From contig OZ038487.1 in NCBI GenBank assembly GCA_964036315.1, positions 49,640,659 through 49,704,658 on the forward strand: a stretch of 64,000 nucleotides of DNA, read 5' to 3'. A program made the translations under genes and the position numbers. Shown here one piece after another: positions 53,168 through 63,724 of the stretch. The DNA comes from Acanthosepion esculentum. Its lineage: Eukaryota; Mollusca; Cephalopoda; Sepiida; Sepiidae. The first letter of the stretch is position 1; each line of letters starts with the position of its first letter. The notes under the pieces were generated by a model. It worked only from the letters and a program-made list of their open reading frames with translations. It was not told the DNA's origin and searched no databases.

Positions 53168-53462
53168 AATGTTGAGGAGGCATGGTGGATAGTGGTTCAG
53201 ATTGAGGAATCAGAGAGCCGAGTTCAAATTCCAGTTGGATCTATTTACATTCACTTATGTGCAAATACCTTTGGGAAAGGTATGAATCTTCTTCTTCTAC
53301 CCCCATATATGGGTAAATAGCAGGACAGACTGGATTCTGTCGGCTTAAATGGCAACTGTAAAGAAATAGCAACCTACTGCGGGGAAAAAAATCTACCTTG
53401 TCAGCCATGTATCAAAAGATACATGATCACCTAAGTGTGTATCACGCATGACACATAGCTGA
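53168..53462 (+). repeat. SINE-A with type-2 3' end
   Basis: Head 'gaggcatggtggatagtgg', B box 'gccgagttcaaattcc', body 'gggaaaggtatgaatc' and 'aatagcaggacagactgg', then 'aatagcaacctactgc' and 'gtcagccatgtatc'. The 3' part pairs with 13990-14128, not with 48540. It abuts LINE-B. Confidence 0.8.
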
Positions 53463-53800
53463 CTAAGGATAGATAATCGTTGACCCTAGAATAGGAGGTT
53501 AAAATTGTAGTGATTGGGGAAGCATCTTCTTAGGAGTCTGTTCCCCAATGCAATAGTCTAGGGAAGAAGTTGCCGGAGTAGAACTTCCTCCTTACCAATG
53601 GAACATAAAGGGAATGACAAGGAGCTGCCTCTGTGTATGTGGCTTGGTAGACCTTCACTTTGAAGGTCTGAACTGAAGAAACCACAGAATGTTGTTTGCC
53701 TAAACATCTGCCATAACAACAGTGGCAGAGTCAGTGTGAGAGTCGAGCAACATTTCATCTGTGGGGAAAGAGGTTGTAGGGTGGAAAACAATTCTTTCCT
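53463..53800 (-). mobile_element. LINE-B 3' fragment
   Basis: 'ataatcgttgaccctaga', 'gaagcatcttcttaggagtc', 'gaagttgccggagtagaact' and 'catctgtggggaaagagg' align with 41.7-42.3 kb. The minus-strand terminus corresponds to the RVN.YLS end. Confidence 0.75.
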
Positions 53801-54584
53801 ATGTGGCATTCTTTCTCCTCATCTGACAATCATGTCACATATACATATGAACGTCTCCATTTTCATGTGTACTTTTACATACCTCGACAACGCCCACCCC
53901 CACTCACCAACTTCTGTCAGATCCCCCTCTTTCCTCTCACCTGTCAAATATTCATAGGTACACTTATATTTACAAACATTATAAGTCATATATTCCCACA
54001 TTAACTCTCTCTTTCTCTTTTGCTGTGAATCTGCATATTATGGTAAAACCTAAAATCTTTTCTCCATCTGTGTCTTTGTTAAATAAGGTGCCAGTGAGTG
54101 CCTAATTAAGTCTGGCTTAATTATCATTATATTTATTCAGTCCATTGCAAACTCCACACCCAGAGGAGAGGCATCTGGCATAGACACGCACTTTGTACCC
54201 ATTCAAAGTTTTGTTTCTACCTAAGTATCTCCATAGCAATTCTGTGCCTCATTAACGATGTCTCTACAAAATTGTGAGTAGCAATTGGAAATTGCTTGTG
54301 TTAAGGAAGTACCGAGTATTATTTTGGTTACTGTTTGACATATATAAGCAATAATTTTTTTTTTTATCCATGATAGGTGTATCAAAAATGTTATAGCTTT
54401 TATTTATTTATTTTTACATAGACTTTTCAAAGCATATTCCATGTAGATACTGAAAGACTATGATGTCATCGTATCATTATTATCATCATCATTATTAATA
54501 TATAGTTATAAGATCTGTCTCAACTATGGAATCTTATTTACTATTTTTTTTACTCAGTAGGAGGAGATAGGTTCACCCTCCTCC
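53801..54584. other. Unassigned sequence
   Basis: Short frames at 53819-54004 have no recognised domain; (ATC/ATT)n near 54474-54496. Confidence 0.4.
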
Positions 54585-54660
54585 ACGTTTTTTCAACAGG
54601 TGTAGAAGTTTATCCCTTGTTTCCTGGTTAGGATTGGGTTTCCAGTTCCTTCAAAAGAAA
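54585..54660 (+). mobile_element. LINE-A-related variant 3' UTR fragment
   Basis: 'gtagaagtttatcccttg' and 'ggattgggtttccagttcct' are the inverse of blocks at 33565-33615 and 35905-35965. An A run follows. Confidence 0.55.
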
Positions 54661-54724
54661 AAAAAAATCAGCCCTAAATCATTATACTTCCACTAACATG
54701 TCTAACAATTAAGATATTCAGGTT

Positions 54725-55330
54725 TTTTAATCATTTCCCCACCAAGCAAGGTAATAAAGCCACTAAGAAAGGTTACTGAATGTTAGAAATATGAGAATAA
54801 AGAAACATTATTAAGGAGAGAGAACAAGAAAAGAACAGGAATTGAGATAGAAGATAACAATTGGCATTGCATTTAAATTTTTTTTAAATCAAAGTTGACT
54901 GGAAAGTAAGAAGCCAGAAGAGAATTCCACAAGTGAGAAGTGCAAGAAAAGAAACTTAACATAGAAAAGGCAGGGGATAGCACCATTGCAATGGTGGGAA
55001 AGTGAATGAAGCCAAAATGCAAAGCCAAGACCCAAAACATTGCAAATTCTTCTTTGGCTTTTATCAAGAATTTCTAAAACTCATAGTAAAAGCACCAAAC
55101 CAAATGTAGTAGAAATATTTAATGCATGAAGTAATGATAGACTTATAAATGTGCAAGATGAATTTCGATGAGAAAAACTGTCTTGCACAACACAGTGAAC
55201 AAATTTTCCTAGTAGTAAGCCTTGCAATTGATTCAATATAATCACTCCCATTCATGTTAGGGTAAAACTTGAGAAGGCACAAGAGTCATTCTCTTGGAGA
55301 TTAGTATCATTCATGTTGACGGAAGTCAAA
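54725..55330 (-). mobile_element. LINE-A, RT thumb to 3' end
   Basis: Starts with the inverted 3' end 'ccccaccaagcaaggtaata'. The minus-strand frame 55064-55282 reads NGSDYIESIARLTTRKICSL, ARQFFSSKFILHIYKSIITS and IKYFYYIW, equivalent to the YIESIA...IYKS.IRPC.EYC.HIW segment of this LINE type, and 54873-55067 contains SFFSCTSHLWNSL. An internal stretch between them is deleted. Confidence 0.8.
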
Positions 55331-56149
55331 AATGGTTCTCTCAGATGATTAAAAGAGATCAGTTTTGTTTTTTGTTTTTTATATAAAATGTCCTTTCTCT
55401 CATATGTATTATAAACAGTTTACACTGTGGAAGTTAACGAGGTTGTGGGTTTTGTGTGTATTTTTTAGGTGAAGCATATAAACAAAGAAGAAAGAAGCAG
55501 CATACAAAATGACTTCATTGGACTAAATTTTTTATGTTGGTACAACTAAACATGTGCATGACAGGGGTGCTGGAAATTTTAAAATTGCTTTTTGTTTTGT
55601 TCTTTTATCTTTCCAAATTCATTTATAGTCTTTTTCTTTTATTTTTCCATCACTTTTGTAAGTTGGTATTCTACACTATATTAGAAGACCTGCCAGGAAT
55701 GGTGAAATGTTGATAAGTGCCTGGGAGCAAATTTACTATCAATTACCTTGCAAATAAGGCACTCTCTAGACATTTACGTCATAGTGAATTATTTTCTCCT
55801 TTGACCAGAGTAGCATTTTTATGTGAAAATTGTGGTCAGTCTCATTATGGTTGGCAACAAATAGTGCATTAAAGACCTGAAAGACAAAATGCATCACAAG
55901 TAAACTTTTTCCACTTTTTCATACAATTTCCCCAATACTATTCTTGATATATAAAAATATATACCGTTATCTCATAGTTTATATTGTTACAAGTGTTGGC
56001 TCTATGCTACTGGAGATGTTAATATCTCACAATCTTTTGTTTAATAGTATGTGCATAAATAGAACTTTGATTAGACAGATGCCAATTTAGCCTCTGGGAT
56101 TGGGTGGTAGTTAGATATCCAGATGCTTTTACCATAAAATAAAAAAAAG
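55331..56149. other. Unassigned sequence
   Basis: Nothing recognisable. Confidence 0.4.
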
Positions 56150-56690
56150 AAAATTAAGATATTCAATATTAATTCAGCTAATTCAACAGTAAAACAATGA
56201 GACCTAATTGCCAATCTAGTAGTACGTTTAAATTCATGTGGTTGAAATAGCAAGGAGGAGAACTTATGAGAACAATTCCCATGAAAATATTTATAAAAAA
56301 GATTGAGAGAAGACATTTCACAGCAGTGTGAGAGTGACCGAAGTATAGATACCAGGTCAGGACCAATAACATTACAAGCCTTCCTTTGGATTTTGCCAAG
56401 AATCTCTAGATATACTACAGAAGCAGCAGACCAAATATGGCATCAATATTCAATGCACAGAAGAAAGGTACATTTATAAATGTGAAAGAGTGATTCTGTC
56501 ATGAAAAACTGTTTGGTACAACACAGTAAACCAGCTTTTCTATCAGCTGACCTAGCAATTGATTCAATATAATCACCTTACTTCATGTTAGTGGAAAACA
56601 TCAGACAAAGAAGGTGCAATGAGTTGCTCTTCTGGAGGTTAGCATCAGCCATACTGATGGTAGGCAAAAAAGTGAAAATTCTCAAAATCA
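56150..56690 (-). mobile_element. LINE-A, central fragment lacking the 3' end
   Basis: Minus-strand LFYKYFHGNCSHKFSSLLFQ, PHEFKRTTRLAIRSHCFTVE and, further 5', the complement of 'atactgatggtaggc' and 'ctggaggttagcatcag', shared with 45790 and 63163. It ends without the usual 3' terminus. Confidence 0.75.
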
Positions 56691-57864
56691 AGTAGATAGC
56701 TGTCATACTTATATAAGGTATTTAGAGAAAATAATAATATGCATATTCTTGAGATATTTAAATATCTATTTAAGCTCCCAAAGGATATAAGGATAAGCTA
56801 CTATCATCGTTACTTTTAGCTTGCACTATTATAAACATAGTTGAAAAATAAAGTTTCAACCTGAAACACATCTGCAAACTCAAGAAAAAAAAATTTTGGT
56901 TATTGTGGATTTTACAAGTAGTCCATTGAAAAATGACCACTTCTTCAGTTTAAAGTATATTAAAACATGAATACCATTTAATGACACACTGACTGTGAAA
57001 TAACAGTCACATAGTTCCAATCAAGATTTTAATTGGACTCTTTTGCTGCCTCAAATATAAAGGAGGAGTTTTCAATTTTTATTATTAAAACTCCTCCTAC
57101 CATTTTTATTACCACTGCTTAACACTATTACAAACATTATCTCTCCTTCAGTTTATCTCCTGCAGACATTTTAGACAAATAAGGGTCCGTGACATTTTGA
57201 AAATGATCTAGCTTACCACCGCCAGCATTTGCATTCATTTGTACAATATTGAGTGTCAGTTGACATTTTCAATCTATTTGTCAAGGAATGCCATCATTTT
57301 CCCACCTGGACTCTTTCTAGTTCCCTCAAGTAATCAACAGCATATAATGTCAATAATTTATTGCAAAATGTTGATGCAGGTGGATGTAGTAAACACTGAT
57401 GTATGCTGACACTTTAAACATCGTTGTAGTATTTTTCACTGGTTAGTTCTTTACCTGACCTGATTTTTGTTGGGTTCGGTCATATTGTTTTCTGGAAGGC
57501 AGTTTTAATTGCAAAAAAGAATGCAAAAAATATGCACAGACAAAGCTCTGCTTATTCTGACACAAAGCCAAGAGGAAAAAAATAAAATAAATAAATAAAA
57601 ACATATAAATAAAATGAAATAAAAAAAATTTTGACAAGAGGAATGAAAATTAAAAATCAGTTGAAAAATAAAAAAACAAATCCTCAAATGAAGAAAAAAA
57701 ATTTAAAAAGATACACAAAATAAAAATTGTGTCCATATATATGGGTGTATGTGTTTTGGTAGGTGAGGGTAAGCAACAGTCAGTTTAGAGAAAGAAGAAG
57801 TGAGTGGTGGGGTAGCAAAAAAGAAATGCTTGTTTCAGAATATGTAATAAATGATTAAATGTGA
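56691..57864. other. Unassigned AT-rich sequence
   Basis: 57500-57720 is A-rich and gives Phe-rich minus frames. No element recognised. Confidence 0.4.
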
Positions 57865-58205
57865 TTCTAGAGAAAGATGCTGAGAATCCCATGGACCAAA
57901 CATGTCGGAAATGACAAAATTCTAGAAGTAATGGCAACAAAAAGGACACTTATACTTAACATCAAAAAGTGACAGTTGAAATTTCTGGGACATAATGAGG
58001 AAAGAAGGCTTGGAAAATCTGATACTCACAGGACATGTTGAAGATATGAGAGACAGAGGAAAGCAATGCATGACATACTTGGCAAGCTTGAGCAAATGGA
58101 CTATGAAGTAGGGTTTGAGATAGATGGCAAAAAGACAGAAGTCATTAAAAGCTAAAAAAAACAGGAAATTGTGGAGATCCATGATCAACAGCATTCATGA
58201 AAGCT
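57865..58205 (+). mobile_element. RTE-type LINE, C-terminal fragment
   Basis: Blocks in shifting frames: RKMLRIPWTKHVGNDKILEV, MATKRTLILNIKK, LKFLGH, then 'gaaggcttggaaaatctgat' (EGLENL), and near the end 'aggaaattgtggagatcca'. Same order as 16586 and 26405. Confidence 0.8.
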
Positions 58206-58420
58206 AGCTGAATGTTTAAACGTTTATTCCTTTGTTAATTTTCCCCTCGGGACAAGCATATTTAAAACAACTGAGCAAATCTGAGAAGATTTAGATTATC
58301 CTTAATGCTTATTTACATCATTAAAGATTTATCAATACAAATGAGAAAAAATATCATAAGTTACTTTGTAGAGACAACATAACTTTGATCTTTGTTTTTC
58401 ACTGGAAATAACTTTCCAAA
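58206..58420. other. Unassigned spacer
   Basis: Nothing recognisable. Confidence 0.4.
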
Positions 58421-59260
58421 TCTAAATTATGCAAAAATGAAAATAACACTGACATCTCATTTTAACAGATATTTTTGTGTAATTTTGGTAAATATATTTT
58501 GAAATACTAACGAATAAATTTATTCAATAAAAATCACCATTGGCTTCAACCACAGCTTCCAGACAACTTTGGAATCTCCTGCATCTCTTCTGGACAGTCT
58601 CCTCATTTAAGTTGGTGAATGCTTCCATAATTCTTGCCTTCAGTTCATCTTTGGAATTACAAGGAGTTTGTTGGTCTCTCACTCAACTGTACCCCACACT
58701 TAACAATCAAGGGGATTGCAGTCTGGGGAGTTAAGTGGCCAGATGTAAGGGGTGATGTGGTTGCAGTAATTCAGTGACAGCCATGACTAGATTATCTTGC
58801 TTATGTGGCATGGTACAGAGTCCTGTTGTCAGACATAGTGTTTTCTAGCAGCCACCATCTTAACTCAGGGCAGCAGTATCTCCTCAATGCACTTGATGTA
58901 GGCCTCCATGTTGTGTCAAAGCTTCTCACCAACAAATTTGGGAATTCTTTTCATATCAGAATGATCAGAGTCAATTTTCCGAGCTGCCATACCTTCACCA
59001 TTATACTCCTCCAACTCTTTCCATATCTTCTGCACTGTCCTCTGAAATGTCCATATTGGAGTTTCTGGTGGTAATACCAAGCACCAGAACATGCCGTTTC
59101 CAAATTTCTGGTGGAGTGAATTGTGTCATGGTGGTGTTCTTCTCACAAATGATGCCCAACTGACCCTACTATAGAGTGCAGTTGACAAAATCAAAAACAA
59201 ACAATGTATATGCCAAAAATTAAACATATAAAACAGTTTTAATTTATTCATCACAACCTG
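58421..59260 (-). pseudogene. mariner-like transposon (family M2)
   Basis: Aligns with 49362-50226 throughout ('ggcttcaaccacagcttcc', 'catctcttctggacagtctc', 'gtggccagatgtaaggggtg'). The right terminus 'aatttattcatcacaacctg' is followed by TA; the left terminal repeat is lost. Minus-strand coding is frame-broken, with the C-terminal NP.D and ETN.L.CNSKDELKA-like order visible. Confidence 0.82.
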
Positions 59261-59397
59261 TACATGGCTGAAAGATGTATGACAGCATGGAAAGTATGTG
59301 TTTCATCCTTTAAGACTTCTGTGAAAGAAACGCGTCAGAGACAAAACTTTTTCAACTTTGTCATCCATCTTTCATCAAAAAATTGTTCTTGCTATAT

Positions 59398-59400
<3 letters not shown>
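59261..59400. other. Unassigned spacer
   Basis: Nothing recognisable. Confidence 0.4.
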
Positions 59401-59450
<50 letters not shown>

Positions 59451-59475
59451 GGAAAGAGAGAGAGACACACACACA
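59401..59475. repeat. (TA)n(GA)n(CA)n compound microsatellite
   Basis: 35 bp of AT, about 27 bp of AG with interruptions, then short AC, directly before SINE-C. Confidence 0.95.
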
Positions 59476-59479
59476 TAGC

Positions 59480-59960
59480 CATATAATTATATAAGTGGTT
59501 AGAATGGCCACTTTCTAACTGAGACATGGGTTTGAATTTCATCATAGTTGATTTATCAGGAAGGTGACCGTGATGTTATCAGTCTGTAACAAGCAATCCC
59601 AGAGTGTGGCACCTTTGGAAAGTGCCTGAAAAGCACACCATGATTTGACCCAAGCACTGCAATTGAAACTGGTTAGATGGAACGATTTGGGTGCCATTGA
59701 TGGTTTTGCAAGTAGGAAGTCACAAGTTATCATGACCGAGGGTTTGAGTGTACTGGTCTTGTTCAGACTGTTGATCACATCAGATAATGGGCTCTCTCCC
59801 AGAAACTGTAACTAAGGTCCACTCAGCATAGTTGCAGTATAAACTACAGGTGGGTTCTGTGGGTGTTGAACAAACACAAATGTACATGAGCAGGGATCTA
59901 CAACAGGGATTGGATAGCCACACTGGACGACATGTATTCTTGGGTATGAGAGGCTAGCCG
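59480..59960 (+). repeat. SINE-C, longest copy
   Basis: Head 'agtggttagaatggccac' (A-box-like), 'atgggtttgaatttcatc' (B box), 'tttatcaggaaggtgacc', 'ttggaaagtgcctgaaaa' and 'aactggttagatggaac'. It then extends into 'aggtggg', 'ttctgtgggtgttgaac' and 'caacagggattggatagcc', shared in part with 19060-19140. Confidence 0.8.
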
Positions 59961-60154
59961 CCATTATTTAATATTTATTCAAACATTATAGCATAAGCAT
60001 GTTATAACATCACTACAAAAATAGCCATTTTGCTTCAACACTTATGATGTGTTTTCAAGTGATGGTGTTGATTGTAAAATAAAGAGTTTTTTGAAAATTC
60101 AAAACCAAATGAAACCCCCTAACAATGTTTCCCCTATTGAGGGAGGTTTGATTT
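59961..60154. other. Unassigned spacer
   Basis: Nothing recognisable. Confidence 0.4.
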
Positions 60155-60211
60155 GGTTTTGAATTTACTGCCTTACTTGGGTGAATTTGATTAAAAAAAA
60201 AAAAAAAAAAA
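60155..60211 (+). mobile_element. LINE-A 3' terminal stub
   Basis: 'gccttacttgggtgaatttg' followed by 18 A is the extreme 3' end of LINE-A. The preceding sequence does not match other copies, so it is a very short insertion or a 5'-deleted copy. Confidence 0.6.
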
Positions 60212-61279
60212 TCACAGATTTGTTTTATTTACTTTCTCTTTTTATCATCATCATCATCTTCATGGTATTTTTATTTTTCATTTCTTTTTTGCCCTTACAA
60301 TTCTGGTACAGTCCCTCATTTCAAGACTTTTATTCCCCTCCCACTGCTTTATTTACTCCTACTTCTTCTCGTCACTCTTTTCTTACACTTACGTATTTTT
60401 CTTCTTTTTTAACACTCCCAGTTTGTGCCTCTTCTTTTTCAGTTTGTGCATATATATATATTTCTTTAATTTGTTTTTCTTTCTTCTCCACTCCCACTCA
60501 TTTAATTGTTTCTCATTTCTCTGTTCACTCTCCCCTCCACCATACAACTCATTTGGTCACTACCTTCTCCCTCCCTTTTCTTTCATCATCTTATCTGATT
60601 TCCTCTTAGATTTCACTTTATGTCTGCCCCTAGGGAAAACACCCTACTCTCCTGATGCTACAACAAACAATAGTACCAAAGCTGAAAAACAGCAAAAAAT
60701 ATAAATTAATAAATCCACAAATTTATCATATTTTTTAACCATCATTTTTTTTCTTTTTGTAAATTCATGTTTTGTGTTTTCGATCTTTTTTCTTTCTCAA
60801 GTTAACAGTTGTTGTGTGGATTCTGAAGTAGATTAACAAGTGTACTTATAAAACCTATTTTTGAAATGGAAAAAAACATAAATAAATGAAAGAAAATGAA
60901 AGTGTTATATATTTTTATCAAAACCAAAAGAACAAACTAAAATTAAAAAAAAATAAATAAGAAAAAAATCTTTTTTGTGTATGTTTAAAGCATTGATTTT
61001 GGATCACTTCAAACAATCAAGTTGTGCACTTGTAGCCAATTCAATCGAATTATAAAGAAACGGAGACTGATTGGATTTATCAACTGCAAAACAGAATCAA
61101 AATATAATCTCTTTTTATTATTTGTTTTAAGCATTTTAATAGCAAAAAGGATTATCATGGAATTAATTCCTTGGTCAGAGAGAAACAAAATAAAATAAAC
61201 CAGAAATCAAAGACAATGACAGAAATAATGTTGTAAAAAGTCAATCAAATAAGATAGTAAAATGAAACAAATATATATA
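60212..61279. other. Pyrimidine-rich then A-rich unassigned sequence
   Basis: 60230-60610 is strongly C/T-rich on the plus strand. The 142-codon frame 60181-60609 is Ser/Phe/Thr-rich low complexity starting inside the LINE-A poly(A), so I reject it as a gene. 60700-61270 is A-rich. Confidence 0.45.
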
Positions 61280-61584
61280 CACTACAGTTTAAAAGTTTGA
61301 GGTTATCACTAGGAGGTAATTTTTTAAACTGGCCCCAAAAGTAGCCGTTTGTACTTTAAATAAAACAAAATTATTATACATGTTTAAAAAAAAAAGAAAA
61401 GAGAGACATGATTTCTTATTAGAAATTTTATTATGACAAAAAGAAAAAAAGCATTTTATCATTAAATTTTGCTCTCATCAAAATATCCTCTTTTAGTCTT
61501 GATTACTGCAGCACAAATTTTTGTCATTCATTGCAAAAGTTTCTCAAAGTATAAGTCTGATAATTGATTCCTTTATTTTTTCAA

Positions 61585-62246
61585 TGACTCTTCGATCCTC
61601 CAAATCTATAAATCAATCATTCGCCCTTGCATGGAGTATTGCTGCCATATATGGTCTGGAGCCCTTGCTGTTTGCCTCAGTGTTCTTGATAAGATCCAGA
61701 GACGGATATGCAATGTAATTGGCCCTGATCTGTCATCTCGTCTGCAGTCGCTCTCTCACAGACGCGACGTTGCCTCGCTCTGTCTTTTTTACAAATACTT
61801 TCACAGTAATTGCTCCGATGAGCTGCTTTCGCTGGTTCCTAGGCCTCACGAATTTAAATGTCCCACGAGGCTGGCATCCCGTTCCCACCCCTTCACCGTC
61901 TCTTCTACTCCAATAGCTTCATGTCTCGCACATCTCGCCTGTGGAACTCCCTTCCTTATTCCTGTTTCTCTGACAAATACAATCTCTAACTATTTAAGTG
62001 TAATGTCAATCGACATCTCCAGTTGCCTTGATCTATCCACTTCCCTTCTCCACATCCTTTCACCTTTCATTCCTATCTGCTCTCGCTCCAAATCTTCTGT
62101 AACCCCCTTGCCTTGATCGATCCACTATCTTTCTCCACATCCTCTCCTTTACCACTCCTATCTGCTCTTCCTCCAAACCTTCTGTAACCCCTTGCATGCT
62201 AGTGGCTTCCAGCCTTGCTTGGGGTGATAAGCTTAAAAAAAAAAAA
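61585..62246 (+). pseudogene. LINE-A reverse transcriptase C-terminus, best copy
   Basis: The frame from 61631 reads MEYCCHIWSGALAV, LDKIQRRICNVIGPDLSSRL, QSLSHRRDVASLCLFYKYFH, SNCSDELLSLVPRPHEFKCP and TRLASRSHPFTV. A shift follows, with the next frame (C.FMSRTS.LWNSLP, FKCNVNRHLQLP) continuing. The 3' UTR ends 'ccttgcttggggtgataagc' plus 12 A. This is the thumb/C-terminal region of a CR1/Jockey-like LINE; catalytic motifs are not included. It closely matches the 47.3-kb copy, so both are recent. A deletion of about 30 bp near 61900 breaks the frame. Confidence 0.9.
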
Positions 62247-62250
62247 AGAA

Positions 62251-62600
62251 AAAGAAGACATAATAATAATAATGGTCTACAGTTTTTATGTGTAATGCCA
62301 ATAAATATATAATAATAATGGTTTACTGTATTTATATATGATACAAGTGATGACACAATAATAATAATAGACTACAGTGTTTATATATGATATAAAAGAA
62401 GACATAATAATAATGGTCTACAGTTTTTATATGTAATGCCAGTAAATATATAATAATAACGGTCTACTGTATTTATATATGATACAAGTGACAATAATAA
62501 TAATAATAATAATGGTGTAGCGAGTTTTTATATGATACAAGAGAATACATAATAATAATGATCTACATTGTCTATATATAATGCAAGTGATCTTCTGCAT
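62251..62600. repeat. ~47-bp minisatellite with three-unit higher-order pattern
   Basis: Seven units anchored on 'ataataataatggtctac' variants begin near 62260, 62310, 62356, 62403, 62451, 62490 and 62552. The unit types 'gtaatgcca(a/g)taaata', 'gatacaagtga' and 'gatataaaagaagaca' recur in order, so the larger period is about 142 bp. It begins at the end of the LINE-A poly(A). Confidence 0.85.
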
Positions 62601-62673
62601 TTTTTTTTCACTCTTCTGTCAAATTCATCCCATGCTAATTCCGGGAGTGGCTTCAAACTTTTGAACTGTAGTG

Positions 62674-63162
62674 TACATAGGGGATTAATACAAATATAAA
62701 ATTTGTCACTTACCTGATTGATGCTATTTTCAGCATCCTGACTTGAGACTTTCGTAGACCTACCCTCCAGCAATAGTTCTGCCCACTCGTCAGGAGATTG
62801 TCTATTTTCAACTGTTCTGTTTTTGTTATTTTACGCCTCTTAACCTGATTATCATTTTAGAATTTGAGTTAGTATTATGAGTATTTCCTATGAGTGGCAC
62901 CTGGCATAAGGGTTGGAAATCCTGTTTAAGGTTGAAAAGTTTACAGTGAATTTTACTAATTTGATGAAATAGTGAAATAGTGTCACTGAATTAATCAGAG
63001 TTGTAATTTTAAAATCAATGTACCAAAAATTAACATTACTCATGCAATAGGCTCTCTTCATGGTCCTACTTTGATTATGCTTTTATTAACATTCTTGTAA
63101 ATTTTGACACCTCCAATACAAAACAGCTTTCATTTAATTACCATATAGAACTTTTTCTGTCT
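62674..63162. other. Unassigned sequence
   Basis: Nothing recognisable. Confidence 0.4.
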
Positions 63163-63722
63163 GTCATCATCATGGCTGATGCTAAACTCCAGGAGAGCAA
63201 CACACTGCTCCTTCTTGGCCTCACATTTTCCACTGACTTGAAGTGAAGCAACTACATTGAATCAATAGCTGTATCTACTGCAAGAAAAGTTACGTCACTA
63301 TGTCATGCCAGATAATTTTTCTCGCCAGAATCCATCTTGCACATTTACAAATCTACCATTCACCCGTACATTGAAGACTGCTGCCATATGTGGTCTGGTG
63401 TTCCTGCTATTCATCTTGAGATTCTTGATAAAATCGAAAGGAGGATCTGTAATCATTCCTGACCAGGTATCTTGATTTCCGTCATTTTCTCACTGATGTG
63501 ATGTGGCTTCCCTCTAATATTTTCTACTAATATTTTCATGACAAGCTTTTTTCCCTAGAGACCCGACTACAAGAATTTAAGCATGCTACTAGATTGGCAT
63601 CTAGGTCCCACCCTTTTACTGTTGAAATAGATAAATACAACCATCACTTCTATTCCATCAGTTTCTTTTCTCACACTTCTTGCTTGTAGAACTCCCTTCC
63701 AATTTCTTGCTTCCCTGATATC
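63163..63722 (+). mobile_element. LINE-A fragment, interrupted by mariner
   Basis: Blocks: 'atcatggctgatgctaaact', 'gaagactgctgccatatgtg' (CCHMW), 'tgtaatcattcctgaccagg', 'ctactagattggcatctag', 'tgtagaactcccttcca' (..NSLP) and 'cttgcttccctgatatct', where the mariner begins. The LINE-A 3' end is missing from the window. Confidence 0.8.
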
Positions 63723-63724
63723 TA

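Larger units (their letters stand above)
61280..62673 (-). mobile_element. Tc1-like element with nested LINE-A
   Basis: Termini are inverted: left 'cactacagtttaaaagtttg' and right, inverted, 'cactacagttcaaaagtttg', both preceded by TA. They resemble the CACTACC(G/A)TTCAAAAGTTTG ends of Tc1-like elements. The left interior ('caaaatatcctcttttagtc', 'actgcagcacaaatttttg') resembles the transposase 3' region of such elements on the minus strand. The rest is replaced by LINE-A and a minisatellite. Confidence 0.75.

Noticed and set aside
60181..60609. 142-codon plus-strand frame
   Set aside because: It starts inside the poly(A) of a LINE-A stub and runs through pyrimidine-rich low-complexity DNA; no domain is recognisable.
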